In this document: positions 24,546 to 32,891 of the stretch, in pieces
Position numbering within the stretch: the stretch's first letter is position 1
Layout: each line of letters opens with the position of its first letter
Assembly (NCBI GenBank): GCA_026184775.1
Contig: JANCYW010000003.1
Coordinates: forward strand, 248,001-312,000
Reading direction: 5' to 3'
Length of the DNA stretch: 64,000 nucleotides
Origin: Cyanidium caldarium
Taxonomy: Eukaryota; Rhodophyta; Bangiophyceae; Cyanidiales; Cyanidiaceae
Program-made: the position numbers and the translations under genes
Notes under the pieces: model-generated
What the model saw: the letters and a program-made list of their open reading frames with translations, nothing else
Database searches by the model: none
What the model was told of the DNA's origin: nothing

Positions 24546-26210
24546 ATGAATCGAGCGCTGCGGACGCTAGGCACTGCGGCTCGTGGATTGGGAGATAGGA
24601 GTAGGGCGCGAGCACATGTCGCGGGCGGAAAACAACTATTTACTGGGGTTCGTTTCCAATTCGGGCTAGGCAAGCGGTCTCCCGCGGTGCGCCTCACGGC
24701 GAATCTCCGCTGTCGTCGCACTTTCACGGCACGCTGCCTAACCGGTGCTGACACCCTACGGCATCGCCGCGCTCTTGGCAGAAATTACGGTGTGGAGTCG
24801 GGGGCGCCTGACACTTCCTGGACGCCGTTCCTGCTGTCGGATATCGGCGAGGGCATCGCCGAGGTGGAGATCGTGCGATGGTTGGTCAGCGAGGGCGACC
24901 GCGTGCGCCCGTTCGACCCGCTGGTGGAGGTGCAGTCGGACAAGGCCGCGGTGGAGATCACCAGTCGGTATGAGGGCGTGGTGCGGCGCATACCGAATCG
25001 GAGCGGCGAGATCGTGCGCGTCGGCCAGCCGCTGTGTTACATCGAGGAGAGCGCCAGAGTGAGCGCGGCGGCGAACGCGGATGCACCCCACGCACCGACC
25101 GGAAAGGCGAGTGCGGCTGCTGCCTCGACAGCCGCAGTCGGTGGCAATACCAGGGCTGCCACCCCGATGCCGCCCAAACCGCTGACGACGCCGGCAGTGC
25201 GACACTGGGCCGCGCGGATGCACGTCGATCTGTCGCAGGTGCCTCCGTCCGGCCCCCACGGCCGCATCCTCAAGGAGGATGTGCTGCGGTACGTGGAGCA
25301 ACGGGAACAGCAAGAGTCGCTCGCGGCCACCGCAACTCCTCCACCTCCCGGCGATGGCGCTGGCCGTCGCTCCTCCCCCATTCCGGGCGCAACACCACCG
25401 GCATCGCTGTCCGGCGCCTGGCTGCGCATTCCGCAGCAGCGCGACTTTCCGGTCTTGTCCGAGATCGTGCACCAGGAACCGATCCGCGGCCTGCGACGGG
25501 CGATGGTGAAATCCATGACTGCTGCGGCCGCCGTGCCGCACTTGGGATACGGCGAGGAGGTGCTGGTGGACAAGCTGGTGGCGTTACGCGAACAGTTGAC
25601 GCCGCAAGTGACCGCCGCCTACCAGCTCAAACTCACCTTCATGCCGTTCTTCCTCAAGGCCACCTCGCTGGCGCTGAGCGCGTTTCCCATCCTGAACGCC
25701 TCGCTGGACCACCCGACCGAACCGACCACCATCCACTATCACAAAGACCACAATATCAGCGTGGCCATGGACACACCGCACGGTCTGATCGTGCCCAACG
25801 TGAAGAGTGTGCAAGAGCGCACCGTTGTGGAGTTGGCCGCCGAGCTGGCGCGGCTGCAGAGCCTGGCGCGCGCCGGCAAACTCGGCGAGAACGACCTGGG
25901 CGGCGGCACGTTTGCCCTGAGCAACATCGGCAGCATCGGAGGCATCTACACCGCCCCGGTGATTATGGTGCCGCAGGTGGCCATCGGCGCCATCGGGCGC
26001 ATCCGCCGGCTGCCTCGGTACGTCGACGAGGAGGGCGGTGGTGATGCGGCGGCGGAGGTGAGACCGGAGCGGCTGGTGCCGCGGCACGTGCTCACGGTGA
26101 CGTTCGCCGCGGACCACCGTATCATCGACGGGGCCACGATTGCGAATTTCTGCACGCTGTGGAAACGCTTCGTGCAGTCGCCAGCACAGATGTTGCTCGA
26201 ACTAAAATGA
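24546..26210 (+). CDS. DBT: Branched-chain alpha-keto acid dehydrogenase E2 (dihydrolipoyl transacylase)
   Basis: Core acyltransferase of the mitochondrial branched-chain 2-oxoacid dehydrogenase, which breaks down valine, leucine and isoleucine; 554 aa. An Arg/Ala-rich presequence of about 85 residues precedes a lipoyl domain starting LSDIGEGIAEVEIVRWL with the lipoylated Lys in EVQSDKAAVEI (about residue 133). A peripheral-subunit-binding domain follows (VRHWAARMHVDLSQVPPSG, GRILKEDVLRY). The catalytic domain ends with ADHRIIDGATIANF, carrying the acetyltransferase His. The ATG at 24546 is the first true Met; the open frame upstream has no ATG. DIGEGIAE and the single lipoyl domain favour DBT over pyruvate or 2-oxoglutarate E2. 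The E1 beta partner is encoded at 49.8 kb in this window. A (GAC)n run follows the stop. Confidence 0.95.
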   Translation: MNRALRTLGTAARGLGDRSRARAHVAGGKQLFTGVRFQFGLGKRSPAVRLTANLRCRRTFTARCLTGADTLRHRRALGRNYGVESGAPDTSWTPFLLSDIGEGIAEVEIVRWLVSEGDRVRPFDPLVEVQSDKAAVEITSRYEGVVRRIPNRSGEIVRVGQPLCYIEESARVSAAANADAPHAPTGKASAAAASTAAVGGNTRAATPMPPKPLTTPAVRHWAARMHVDLSQVPPSGPHGRILKEDVLRYVEQREQQESLAATATPPPPGDGAGRRSSPIPGATPPASLSGAWLRIPQQRDFPVLSEIVHQEPIRGLRRAMVKSMTAAAAVPHLGYGEEVLVDKLVALREQLTPQVTAAYQLKLTFMPFFLKATSLALSAFPILNASLDHPTEPTTIHYHKDHNISVAMDTPHGLIVPNVKSVQERTVVELAAELARLQSLARAGKLGENDLGGGTFALSNIGSIGGIYTAPVIMVPQVAIGAIGRIRRLPRYVDEEGGGDAAAEVRPERLVPRHVLTVTFAADHRIIDGATIANFCTLWKRFVQSPAQMLLELK

Positions 26211-26212
26211 GA

Positions 26213-26241
26213 GACGACGACGACGACGACGACGACGACGG
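26213..26241. repeat. (GAC)n trinucleotide run
   Basis: About nine GAC units lie between the DBT stop and the convergent small gene, so in both 3' UTRs. No frame uses it. Confidence 0.9.
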
Positions 26242-26253
26242 TGTTGCTCGTCA

Positions 26254-26487
26254 CTACCGACCCTCTGATTCATTCCCCTTCGACGATGACAGCGAGTCCC
26301 GCAACGCGTCCCGCTTGTGTTCCAACTCCGTCAGCGTCGCCTCCAACTGCTGCACGTGCTGCTGCAACCGTTCGCGCTCGCGCTCCCGCCACCGGTGTGA
26401 CAGTTGGAAGCCCACCGCGGCACCACCGAACAATCCTATCCAAAACACGCCCTGCCGCCACACCGGCCACGCCGACGCCTTGTTCAT
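26254..26487 (-). CDS. Small single-pass membrane protein with coiled coil (hypothetical)
   Basis: I do not recognise a family. From the ATG at 26487 the product is 77 aa: a short N-terminus, one hydrophobic helix (about 12-28, QGVFWIGLFGGAAVGFQ), then a highly charged helix with heptad character (RWRERERERLQQHVQQLEA to about residue 68) and a polar tail. The layout resembles small mitochondrial inner-membrane assembly factors, but no signature supports a particular one. An open frame extends to 26625 with a further Met, adding unconserved sequence. It sits between DBT and ORC5, 43 bp from the DBT stop. The sharp TM-plus-coil design and amphipathic pattern argue for a real gene; annotation otherwise unknown. 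Confidence 0.5.
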   Translation of the reverse strand: MNKASAWPVWRQGVFWIGLFGGAAVGFQLSHRWRERERERLQQHVQQLEATLTELEHKRDALRDSLSSSKGNESEGR

Positions 26488-26658
26488 GTCGGTGAGCGCC
26501 GATGCCAGCGCTGCCTCAGCTCGGTCGCGGCACGTGGCCACTGCCAGAACGCTCGGCAGGAACGGGCACGTTCTCGTTCCCGTCTCACCGGGCGTCTGCC
26601 CTGGTGTTCCCTCCGCCTCTCTCACTCACTCACTCTCTCTCGCTCCGCCGCCACCGCT

Positions 26659-28161
26659 TCACTTTAGCAGATACTCGTTCAGATCTACCCTCAGTGCTGT
26701 CGCCAAGCACTGGGCCTGCGTGTCGGTCACCTGACTGGTCAGGCGCACCTCGGTTAGGGCATCGGCGGTCGATGGCGCGGAGAGAAACGCACCGCGAGCC
26801 AATGCGGCCACCTCCGACAACCACGGCACCGCCGCACCGCCACTGCCTTGCTGCATATCCATACCTCCATCTGCCGTCAGGCGTCTGTGCAATATGCGCG
26901 CGATGGACAACAGGCGCTCGAGGGGAAACGCATAGCGGCGGCCGTTGCCGTCGTGCACGCGATGGGTGCGGGATGCTTTGCCGCGACGGCGTTCACCGGG
27001 TCCGAACACGCGATAGTCATCCCTGGGTGAGATGCGCGCCGCGAGAAAACTGGCCAGCAAGAGCACGCTGGCATTTTGAGAGAGGCCAGGCGTGGTGGCG
27101 GAGTCGGCCTCCGCTCCTCGACGGCCATCCGAGGACCATACAGCGCTTTGCGGCGACGACAATGCATCGCCCTCGCCGCCGCTATCCGTCGTATTCGCGG
27201 CGTACACGCAGTGCACGGCGCGTTTGAGGTGCGGCAGACAGGCAGCGTACATGCGTCCGGTCTGCGCAGCGGTCACACGTCCTTGTCGACAGGGCGCGAG
27301 GTAATGTGGAAAGAGCGTGTCGCTCCAGTAGGCCAGCTCGCGCAAGTCTTGCGTCACACTGCCGAGCACATCCAGCAGCACCTGCACAAACGCCGCCCGC
27401 AGTGTGCTCTCCGCGGCCGGAGGCGCGTCTCTCAAGTCGGCGGACAATCGCTCCATCAACAGCGTCTGTAATGCTTCGGGTGAGTATGCCGAAAAGTGCA
27501 GCACCAACTCCGGCTCACAGGGCCATTCGTGCGGGTCGACGAGATGTTCCGGCGGCACCACCGCTTCGAACACCACCTGCAACGCCACCGGCAGAGCGGA
27601 CGTAGCTGCCGCCGTCACAGCGGTATGTCGCCAGGCGTCCGTTAGCTGCAATAGGGACGTCAGCACCGTGCGGGGTAAATAAGAGCGCAGTTTGTGGGCG
27701 TGCACCAGATGCAGGGTCAGCACATCGAGCTGCGCAGCGCATGTCGATAAGGCGGTGAACAGTCTGCGGAAGAATGCCTCGAAAGACGTGGGGTATGGTG
27801 ATAAAGTGAGCGCATTGTGGGAGGGAAGGACACTCGCGACCGCTCGGAGCAGGCTCTGGTAGAGCAGCCGCTCGTCCAGACACGCCTGGCAGTCCACCCG
27901 CACCCAGCGGTGTCGACGGCGGGCTGCATCACCGGACACCGCATCACCCTCCGCACAGACCGTCTCCAACACCGATTGAGTGACGGTGGTTTTGCCAGTG
28001 CTCGGAGCGCCATACACATATACCGTGGCGCCGCGGACCGCCCCGAGGTGTTCCTGGGAGGTGTTTGTCGAATGGGCACTTCCCGCCAAAAGCGCGTACA
28101 GCGCCATCCACTCCCGCTCCCGGTACAAGCACGGCTGGCACGCCGAAGAATTGTATGTCAT
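26659..28161 (-). CDS. ORC5: Origin recognition complex subunit 5
   Basis: AAA+ subunit of the nuclear origin recognition complex that marks replication origins and loads MCM with CDC6; about 500 aa from the ATG at 28161. Walker A GAPSTGKTT (51-59) follows VYVY. The C-terminal part carries ORC5 marks: a helix ASVLLLASFLAAR before SPRDDYRVF, the FPLERLLSIARIL block (human FPLDRLLAIxYSI) and a C-terminal LRVDLNEYLLK resembling the ORC5 winged-helix end. No clear Walker B DE pair is seen, as is common in ORC5. An alternative ATG at 28224 adds 21 basic residues; further upstream the frame runs into the divergent uL30m gene. Length is a little above human ORC5 (435 aa) because of Ser/Gly-rich loops. 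Confidence 0.85.
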   Translation of the reverse strand: MTYNSSACQPCLYREREWMALYALLAGSAHSTNTSQEHLGAVRGATVYVYGAPSTGKTTVTQSVLETVCAEGDAVSGDAARRRHRWVRVDCQACLDERLLYQSLLRAVASVLPSHNALTLSPYPTSFEAFFRRLFTALSTCAAQLDVLTLHLVHAHKLRSYLPRTVLTSLLQLTDAWRHTAVTAAATSALPVALQVVFEAVVPPEHLVDPHEWPCEPELVLHFSAYSPEALQTLLMERLSADLRDAPPAAESTLRAAFVQVLLDVLGSVTQDLRELAYWSDTLFPHYLAPCRQGRVTAAQTGRMYAACLPHLKRAVHCVYAANTTDSGGEGDALSSPQSAVWSSDGRRGAEADSATTPGLSQNASVLLLASFLAARISPRDDYRVFGPGERRRGKASRTHRVHDGNGRRYAFPLERLLSIARILHRRLTADGGMDMQQGSGGAAVPWLSEVAALARGAFLSAPSTADALTEVRLTSQVTDTQAQCLATALRVDLNEYLLK

Positions 28162-28500
28162 ATCGCCCAACCCATCACTCACAGGCCGTTCTGCCCGGTG
28201 TCGTTTCCGGCGCGGTACGGGCATCGGGTTGTGTGCTACCGGGAGGCCGTTCGCGCGCTCACACACACACACACACACACATCCACACGCGCATGGAGCG
28301 CCAGCGCCTCGCGCCGGGCGATCGCCGCGACGAGCGCGAAGCGTTGTCCGCGCGCGGGCATCGATCGCCGATTTCGGTGCGCGATCGCGTCTCTCGGCAC
28401 GCGACGTGCGTCCGCCGCACCCGCACACCGTTATCGACACGCACGACACCCTCCACTCGTCACCTTCCGACCAGATAACCTGCCGTAATTCTCCTTTCTC
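28162..28500. promoter_or_regulatory. Divergent spacer ORC5 / uL30m with (CA)10
   Basis: This 339-bp head-to-head spacer holds a perfect (CA)10 run at 28260-28280, about midway. Both promoters must be here. No RNA gene or further ORF is supported. Confidence 0.5.
28260..28280. repeat. (CA)10 microsatellite
   Basis: Perfect dinucleotide run in the ORC5/uL30m divergent promoter, about 100 bp from the ORC5 start. Confidence 0.95.
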
Positions 28501-28815
28501 ATGGACGCGGCCACTCGTCTGGTGATAACGTTGCGACGTTCGTTCGCTGGCGTGCCCAAGAAGCAGCGCCTCACCCTGCAAGCGCTGGGGCTGAAGCGCG
28601 TGCACCACACCGTGCACCGGCCCGACTCGCGTTCGGTCTGGGGCGCGCTACGTCGCATCCTCCACTTGGTAGAGATCGAGCGCGTGCCCGAGTCGGTGGC
28701 CGATCGGCGGTGTCGGGAGAAGGACGGTATAGCGCCGAGTGCCTACGGCCGCACCATAGCGTATATCCGTTCGCGCGGCCTGCCGGGCATTGCCTCGGAC
28801 GCCACGCCGCGATGA
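28501..28815 (+). CDS. Mitochondrial ribosomal protein uL30m
   Basis: Large-subunit protein of bacterial L30 type, 104 aa. The first half has the L30 fold signature: LVITLRRSFAGVPKKQRLTL, ALGLKRVHHTVHRPD, then VWGALRRILHLVEIERV. The bacterial form is about 60 aa; the extra 40 C-terminal residues are typical of mitochondrial MRPL33/MRPL30 proteins. No plain presequence is present, again common for uL30m. A plastid location is less likely because L30 is usually missing from plastid ribosomes. It is divergent from ORC5; its stop is 16 bp from the eIF5B stop on the other strand. Confidence 0.85.
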   Translation: MDAATRLVITLRRSFAGVPKKQRLTLQALGLKRVHHTVHRPDSRSVWGALRRILHLVEIERVPESVADRRCREKDGIAPSAYGRTIAYIRSRGLPGIASDATPR

Positions 28816-28831
28816 ACGCCACTACCTCCGT

Positions 28832-31800
28832 TTACGTCACCTGGAACATCTGTTTGAGTTTCAGCACCAGGCGCCAGTCGTCTTTGTTGAGTTCGTCGCG
28901 GTAGTTGTCTTTGAGCAGGTCGATGGCGCGACGGGTCATGCGGCTGTACAACTTGCAGTCGTGGTCAAAGTGCCTGCCGTACATGATGTGGGTGGTCTGG
29001 CGGCTGCCGATCTTCACCGCCACGTTTTCGCCTTTGCGCGCCATCGGCACCGCCTTCTTGTTGGCCTCGATGCTGATGACGCGCCCGATATCCACCATGG
29101 CGCCGTCGGCGCCGACCGCCACCAACGGCGTGCCGCACCGCAGGATGCCATCGTCGATGTGCACGCCGACGATAATCGGGTCCTTCTTGTTAAACACGAA
29201 ATTCGGCACGATCGACGCGCACACCGGGAAGATGACGTCGGTCTCCGCCTCGCGCCGACGCCGCTCGCGCACCTCCTCCATGTAAGCCTTGAAGCGGTCG
29301 AACAGGTGGTAGATGATGTCGGCGGTGAATATCTGCACGTCGAGCTCGTCGGCCACCTCGCGCGCCTCGCGTTCCACTTTCACGTCGAACGCCAGGATCA
29401 CCGCGTACTCGGGTTTGTGCTCCAGCATCACCGAGGCGCGCATCACGTCGCGTTTGTGCACCGGGCCGATGTTGATGCCGCTGACCGGGATCTTGGCGTC
29501 CTTGCGCAGAAACTCCAGCAGCGCCTCCAGCGAGCCCAGCGTGCTCGCCTGCACGTACACCCCAACGCCGCTCTTGTCGATCAGCGCGCGCGCCTTGTTC
29601 CAGTCGGCCATCACCTCCTCCTTGAGGTAGTCGATCTCGTCCTCGTTGCGTGCCACCAGCACCGGCGTGCCGGCGATGGTCTTTTCCAGACCCTCGGCGC
29701 TGATCTTGATGCCTTGCGCCGCCTCCAACCGTTTGTGGTGCAGATACTGTCCCTTGACGCGCAGCTCCTTCATCGGGTGCGGCGTCAGCAGCGCGCGCAC
29801 GGTGCTCACCAGCGGGCCGTCCATACCGCACAAAACGATGGTGTCGCCTTCGCGCAGCGAGCCGCCGGTCAGGATCACGTCCACGGTGGTGCCGAGGCCC
29901 TCGACCACTTTCACCTCCAGCGCGGTGCACGCTGGAAAGTCCACGAACATCAGCCGCTCGGTGAGCAGCTTCTGCGGCAGCTGCACCAGCAGCATCAGAA
30001 GGTCGGGCACGCCCTCGCCGGTGATGGCCGATGTGGGCACCAGCGACAAGTTGCGGCGCATATCGCGGTTCTCCCAGTACAGTTCGGCGTTGAAACCGAC
30101 CTCCGCCAGCGCCACCTTGGTCTCCATGAGGCGTTGCTCGAACTCGGCGGCCACCGCCCGGTTTGCCTCCAGGGCGGCGCGTGCCGGCGCCATCGGGCAC
30201 GCCTGCCAGCCGTAGAGGCGATCGATCTTGTTCAGCGCCACGATGAAGGGCGTCTTGCGCATGCGCAGCAGCTCGATCGATTCGAGTGTCTGCGGTTCCA
30301 GCCCGTGCATGATATCGATCACCAGGATGGCGATGTCGCACAGCGATGAGCCGCGCGACCGCAAGTTGGTAAACGATTCGTGGCCGGGCGTGTCGATGAT
30401 CAGCAGCGACGGAACGCGGTACTCCAGGCCGGCGTCCACTTTGTGCGCCTCCTGCTGCACCGCCTCAATGGGGAAGTACGTGGCGCCAATCTGTTGGGTG
30501 ATGCCGCCGGCCTCGCCCTCTTGCACGTGGGTGCGGCGGATCTTGTCGAGCAGCTTCGTCTTGCCGGTATCCACATGTCCCATGATGCAGATGATCGGCG
30601 AGCGGAGTTTGGCGGGTGAGGCTGCCCGGCGCGCCGCCTCCTCGTCCTGGACGCGGCGTCGAACGGCCAGCTCGCGACGGGCCCCAGCCAACGCGGCGGC
30701 AGAGGAGGCGCTGAGGGTCGGCCGAGCGACCGATCCGACCTCCTCCTCGTCGTCGTCATCGCTGCTGCCCTGCATCCCTTGTTCCTCGTCGTCGTCGCTG
30801 CCGCTGGTCGTCGACTGATCTGGCGGGCGGGCCCGCGCCGGTGCCTCATCCGGTTTGGTGGTCTCCAGCAGCGCCGCATCAGCTTCCCAGCTGGGCGGCG
30901 CATCGGGCGCCTCCCCGGCCACAGAAACCGCCGACTTCTCCACCGCCTCCATTATCTCGCCCCTCTGCGGGCGCCGCTTCTCCTCGGACACCACTCGCTG
31001 CGGTTTCGGCGCCTGCCCGTTCATCGATGCCGCCGACACTGCGCCCTCTGCGAGCGCTTGCTGGCGGAACAGCTCGTCGCGCGCCCGGCGCTGCCGCTCC
31101 GTCCGGTTCAGCAGCTTGCCCTCACGGCGCAGTTGCTCGCGACGTGCGCGCCGTGCCTCTTTCCGCTGCTCGCGCTCTTCCTCGCGACGCCGCTGCTCTT
31201 CCTCGGCGCGGCGGCGCTCCTCTTCCTCCCGCTGGCGCTGCTCCTCTTCCGCCCGCTGGCGCCGCAGCTCCTCCTCCTGTCGTTGTTGCTGCTGCGCTTG
31301 CAGCCGCTTCACCAACGCCGCGCGAGCCGCACTGCCGGCACCGGTGTCTTTGGACGGCGCTGTCGCCCCCTCTGCCTTCTTGGCGGCCTCTTTTTGCTTC
31401 CGCTTCAGACGCTTCTTCTGCGCCGCCGTCAGACTGCCCTCGGATGCGGTCGACGCCTCCGGCCCCTCTGGCGACGGTGCCGCGTCCGCTTCAGCGGCTG
31501 GCGGAAGTGTCTCTTCTTCAGTGGCTGGCGCTGCTGGCACTGCTGCACTCGATTCGTCCACTGCAGCCTCCTCGTCTCCCTCCGCCGCTGACGCCGCTGC
31601 TTGCTTTTGCTTCTTCTTCTGTTTGCGGCTCTTCTTCTTCGACGTCTGCGGCTCGGCATCGATCTCTGCCAGGATGGCCTCGATCTCCGCATCCTCCTCG
31701 GCCTGTCTCGACGGCTTGAGCGGCCTGGCGGTGGCGTACAAGTCTGCTGATGCTGGTGCTGCGGGCGGCTTGGTAGCGTTGTCACTCGCCGCGTGTTGTG

Positions 31801-32095
31801 ACTCCGCTTTGCCGTCGCCGACGCTCAGCTCGAGCTCGTCCAACGACGGCAGCTCCGGCGCTCCTTTCTTCTTCTTCTTCTTCTTCTGTTCGGCCTTGCC
31901 ATTCACGGCACTGTCAGATTTCGGGAGCGGATGCTCCACCTCCGGCTCCTCCGCGTCATCCGCCGCATCGTCCATGAGCAGCGCAAATGCTGCCGCCTTG
32001 CGGCGCGATGCATTCGCCGCCCATCCCACCTCCTCATCAGCGTCGGCCGTGTCGCCGTCATTGCGTCGGCCGCGGTCATCCGCGTCGGCCTTCAT
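28832..32095 (-). CDS. EIF5B: Eukaryotic translation initiation factor eIF5B
   Basis: Ribosome-dependent GTPase joining the 60S subunit to the 48S initiation complex in the cytosol; homologue of bacterial IF2; 1,087 aa. Residues 1 to about 495 are highly charged and low in complexity: Lys runs, Ala/Pro stretches, and a long Glu/Arg-rich helix. The GTPase domain starts PIICIMGHVDTGKTKLLD (G1 near residue 508), followed by GGITQQIGA (G2), DTPGHESF (G3) and NKIDRLYGW (G4). Domain II and the C-terminal EF-P/IF2-like domains follow with GVxVQASTLGSLEALL and VCGTPLVA-like strands. The frame is unbroken. The start at 32095 is the first ATG and gives the acidic N-terminus expected. Its promoter lies in the long 32.1-32.9 kb spacer. 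Confidence 0.96.
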   Translation of the reverse strand: MKADADDRGRRNDGDTADADEEVGWAANASRRKAAAFALLMDDAADDAEEPEVEHPLPKSDSAVNGKAEQKKKKKKKGAPELPSLDELELSVGDGKAESQHAASDNATKPPAAPASADLYATARPLKPSRQAEEDAEIEAILAEIDAEPQTSKKKSRKQKKKQKQAAASAAEGDEEAAVDESSAAVPAAPATEEETLPPAAEADAAPSPEGPEASTASEGSLTAAQKKRLKRKQKEAAKKAEGATAPSKDTGAGSAARAALVKRLQAQQQQRQEEELRRQRAEEEQRQREEEERRRAEEEQRRREEEREQRKEARRARREQLRREGKLLNRTERQRRARDELFRQQALAEGAVSAASMNGQAPKPQRVVSEEKRRPQRGEIMEAVEKSAVSVAGEAPDAPPSWEADAALLETTKPDEAPARARPPDQSTTSGSDDDEEQGMQGSSDDDDEEEVGSVARPTLSASSAAALAGARRELAVRRRVQDEEAARRAASPAKLRSPIICIMGHVDTGKTKLLDKIRRTHVQEGEAGGITQQIGATYFPIEAVQQEAHKVDAGLEYRVPSLLIIDTPGHESFTNLRSRGSSLCDIAILVIDIMHGLEPQTLESIELLRMRKTPFIVALNKIDRLYGWQACPMAPARAALEANRAVAAEFEQRLMETKVALAEVGFNAELYWENRDMRRNLSLVPTSAITGEGVPDLLMLLVQLPQKLLTERLMFVDFPACTALEVKVVEGLGTTVDVILTGGSLREGDTIVLCGMDGPLVSTVRALLTPHPMKELRVKGQYLHHKRLEAAQGIKISAEGLEKTIAGTPVLVARNEDEIDYLKEEVMADWNKARALIDKSGVGVYVQASTLGSLEALLEFLRKDAKIPVSGINIGPVHKRDVMRASVMLEHKPEYAVILAFDVKVEREAREVADELDVQIFTADIIYHLFDRFKAYMEEVRERRRREAETDVIFPVCASIVPNFVFNKKDPIIVGVHIDDGILRCGTPLVAVGADGAMVDIGRVISIEANKKAVPMARKGENVAVKIGSRQTTHIMYGRHFDHDCKLYSRMTRRAIDLLKDNYRDELNKDDWRLVLKLKQMFQVT

Positions 32096-32891
32096 GTCGC
32101 CGATGGAGGGTGGAAGCGGAGAGACGCTCCCAATTTCGAGTCGATCGGCCGCGTCGCCAGAAGTGCCACCGTAGTCGGTTCACCACCAACTCTCCCCACT
32201 GAGGCGGTGAGCCCCGCCGTAACCGGGCGCTCTGGGTTAATTCCACCGCCACACCTGCTCCGACGGCGTGCCGTCGCCGTCGTTCGGTCACGCTGCCCGT
32301 CGCGCGCCCTCGCACTTCTCTCGTCTGCTCTCCACACCACCGTCTCTCACCTGAGCGTGTCTCCAGCACACCAGGGCTCACGACGCATGCTGCGCCGCCG
32401 TGGCGGCGTCCTCGAAACCGCGTGGTGCCGTGCTCTCGCGGCCTCTCGTCGGCGTCCCCCGCTCGCCACCGCTTGCCGCCCCGGTTTCTCAGCGTGGCTG
32501 GTATGACGAGTGCCCTGACGAGGAAAATCGCCGCTGCACCACCCCGTCCGGCGCCACGCTCTTAATGACAAGAAGCTCCTCCCGAGTATTCCGTGCGCGG
32601 ACACACCACAGAACGTCCCCCGCGATGTGTGCACTGAGGTGCCGCCGAGGCGCGACTCGAAAGGTCGCGGTGCCGGTCGGCGCGCCGGCCAGGCCGTCTC
32701 GTTTCCACGGCGGCAGGAGAGATCGAGTGCTGCAGCTGATGGGGTGCGAAAAAAATTGGATGACGGATGTGTAGGTCACAAGAGAACACCAATAATGGAA
32801 AATTTATCCGCCAGAGGCCACCTTTGCGCAGTATTGTCATAGAGCATCCTCATCCGTCCCTTGTACGCCTCACCTACTCCGTATTGGGCGC
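32096..32891. other. Long intergenic block, eIF5B promoter plus possible RNA gene
   Basis: This 796-bp block between the eIF5B start and the CHMP5 stop (both minus strand) is the longest gene-free stretch of the window. The part next to eIF5B is GC-rich with nothing recognised. The distal part (about 32740-32860) is much richer in A and T and holds the stem-plus-T7 RNA candidate listed separately. Open frames here start with GTG or lack domains and are not annotated. Confidence 0.45.
32749..32855 (-). ncRNA. Candidate Pol III small RNA (stem plus T7 terminator)
   Basis: On the minus strand the first 11 bases (GGATGAGGATG, 32855-32845) pair fully with CATCCGTCATCC (32769-32758), leaving one bulged G. 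Two bases later a run of seven T (32755-32749) gives an RNA polymerase III type terminator. The enclosed 75 nt are AT-richer than the surroundings and lack tRNA A/B boxes. I do not match it to U6, 5S, SRP, RNase P or a tRNA; a Y-RNA-like layout is only an analogy. No TATA box is evident upstream. Structure and terminator are read directly; expression is inferred. Confidence 0.33.

Noticed and set aside
24546-26210. Pyruvate dehydrogenase E2 instead of DBT
   Set aside because: The DIGEGIAE lipoyl start and single lipoyl domain fit the branched-chain E2, and the E1 beta in the window is also of branched-chain type.
28790-30349. 519-codon plus-strand frame opposite eIF5B
   Set aside because: His/Asp/Val-rich mirror of the GTPase coding strand; overlaps uL30m stop and has no signature.
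32758-32855. U4 or U6 snRNA
   Set aside because: A few bases match (TTTGCGCAG on plus, CTGCGCAA on minus), but the U4 kink-turn and the U6 ACAGAGA box are absent.
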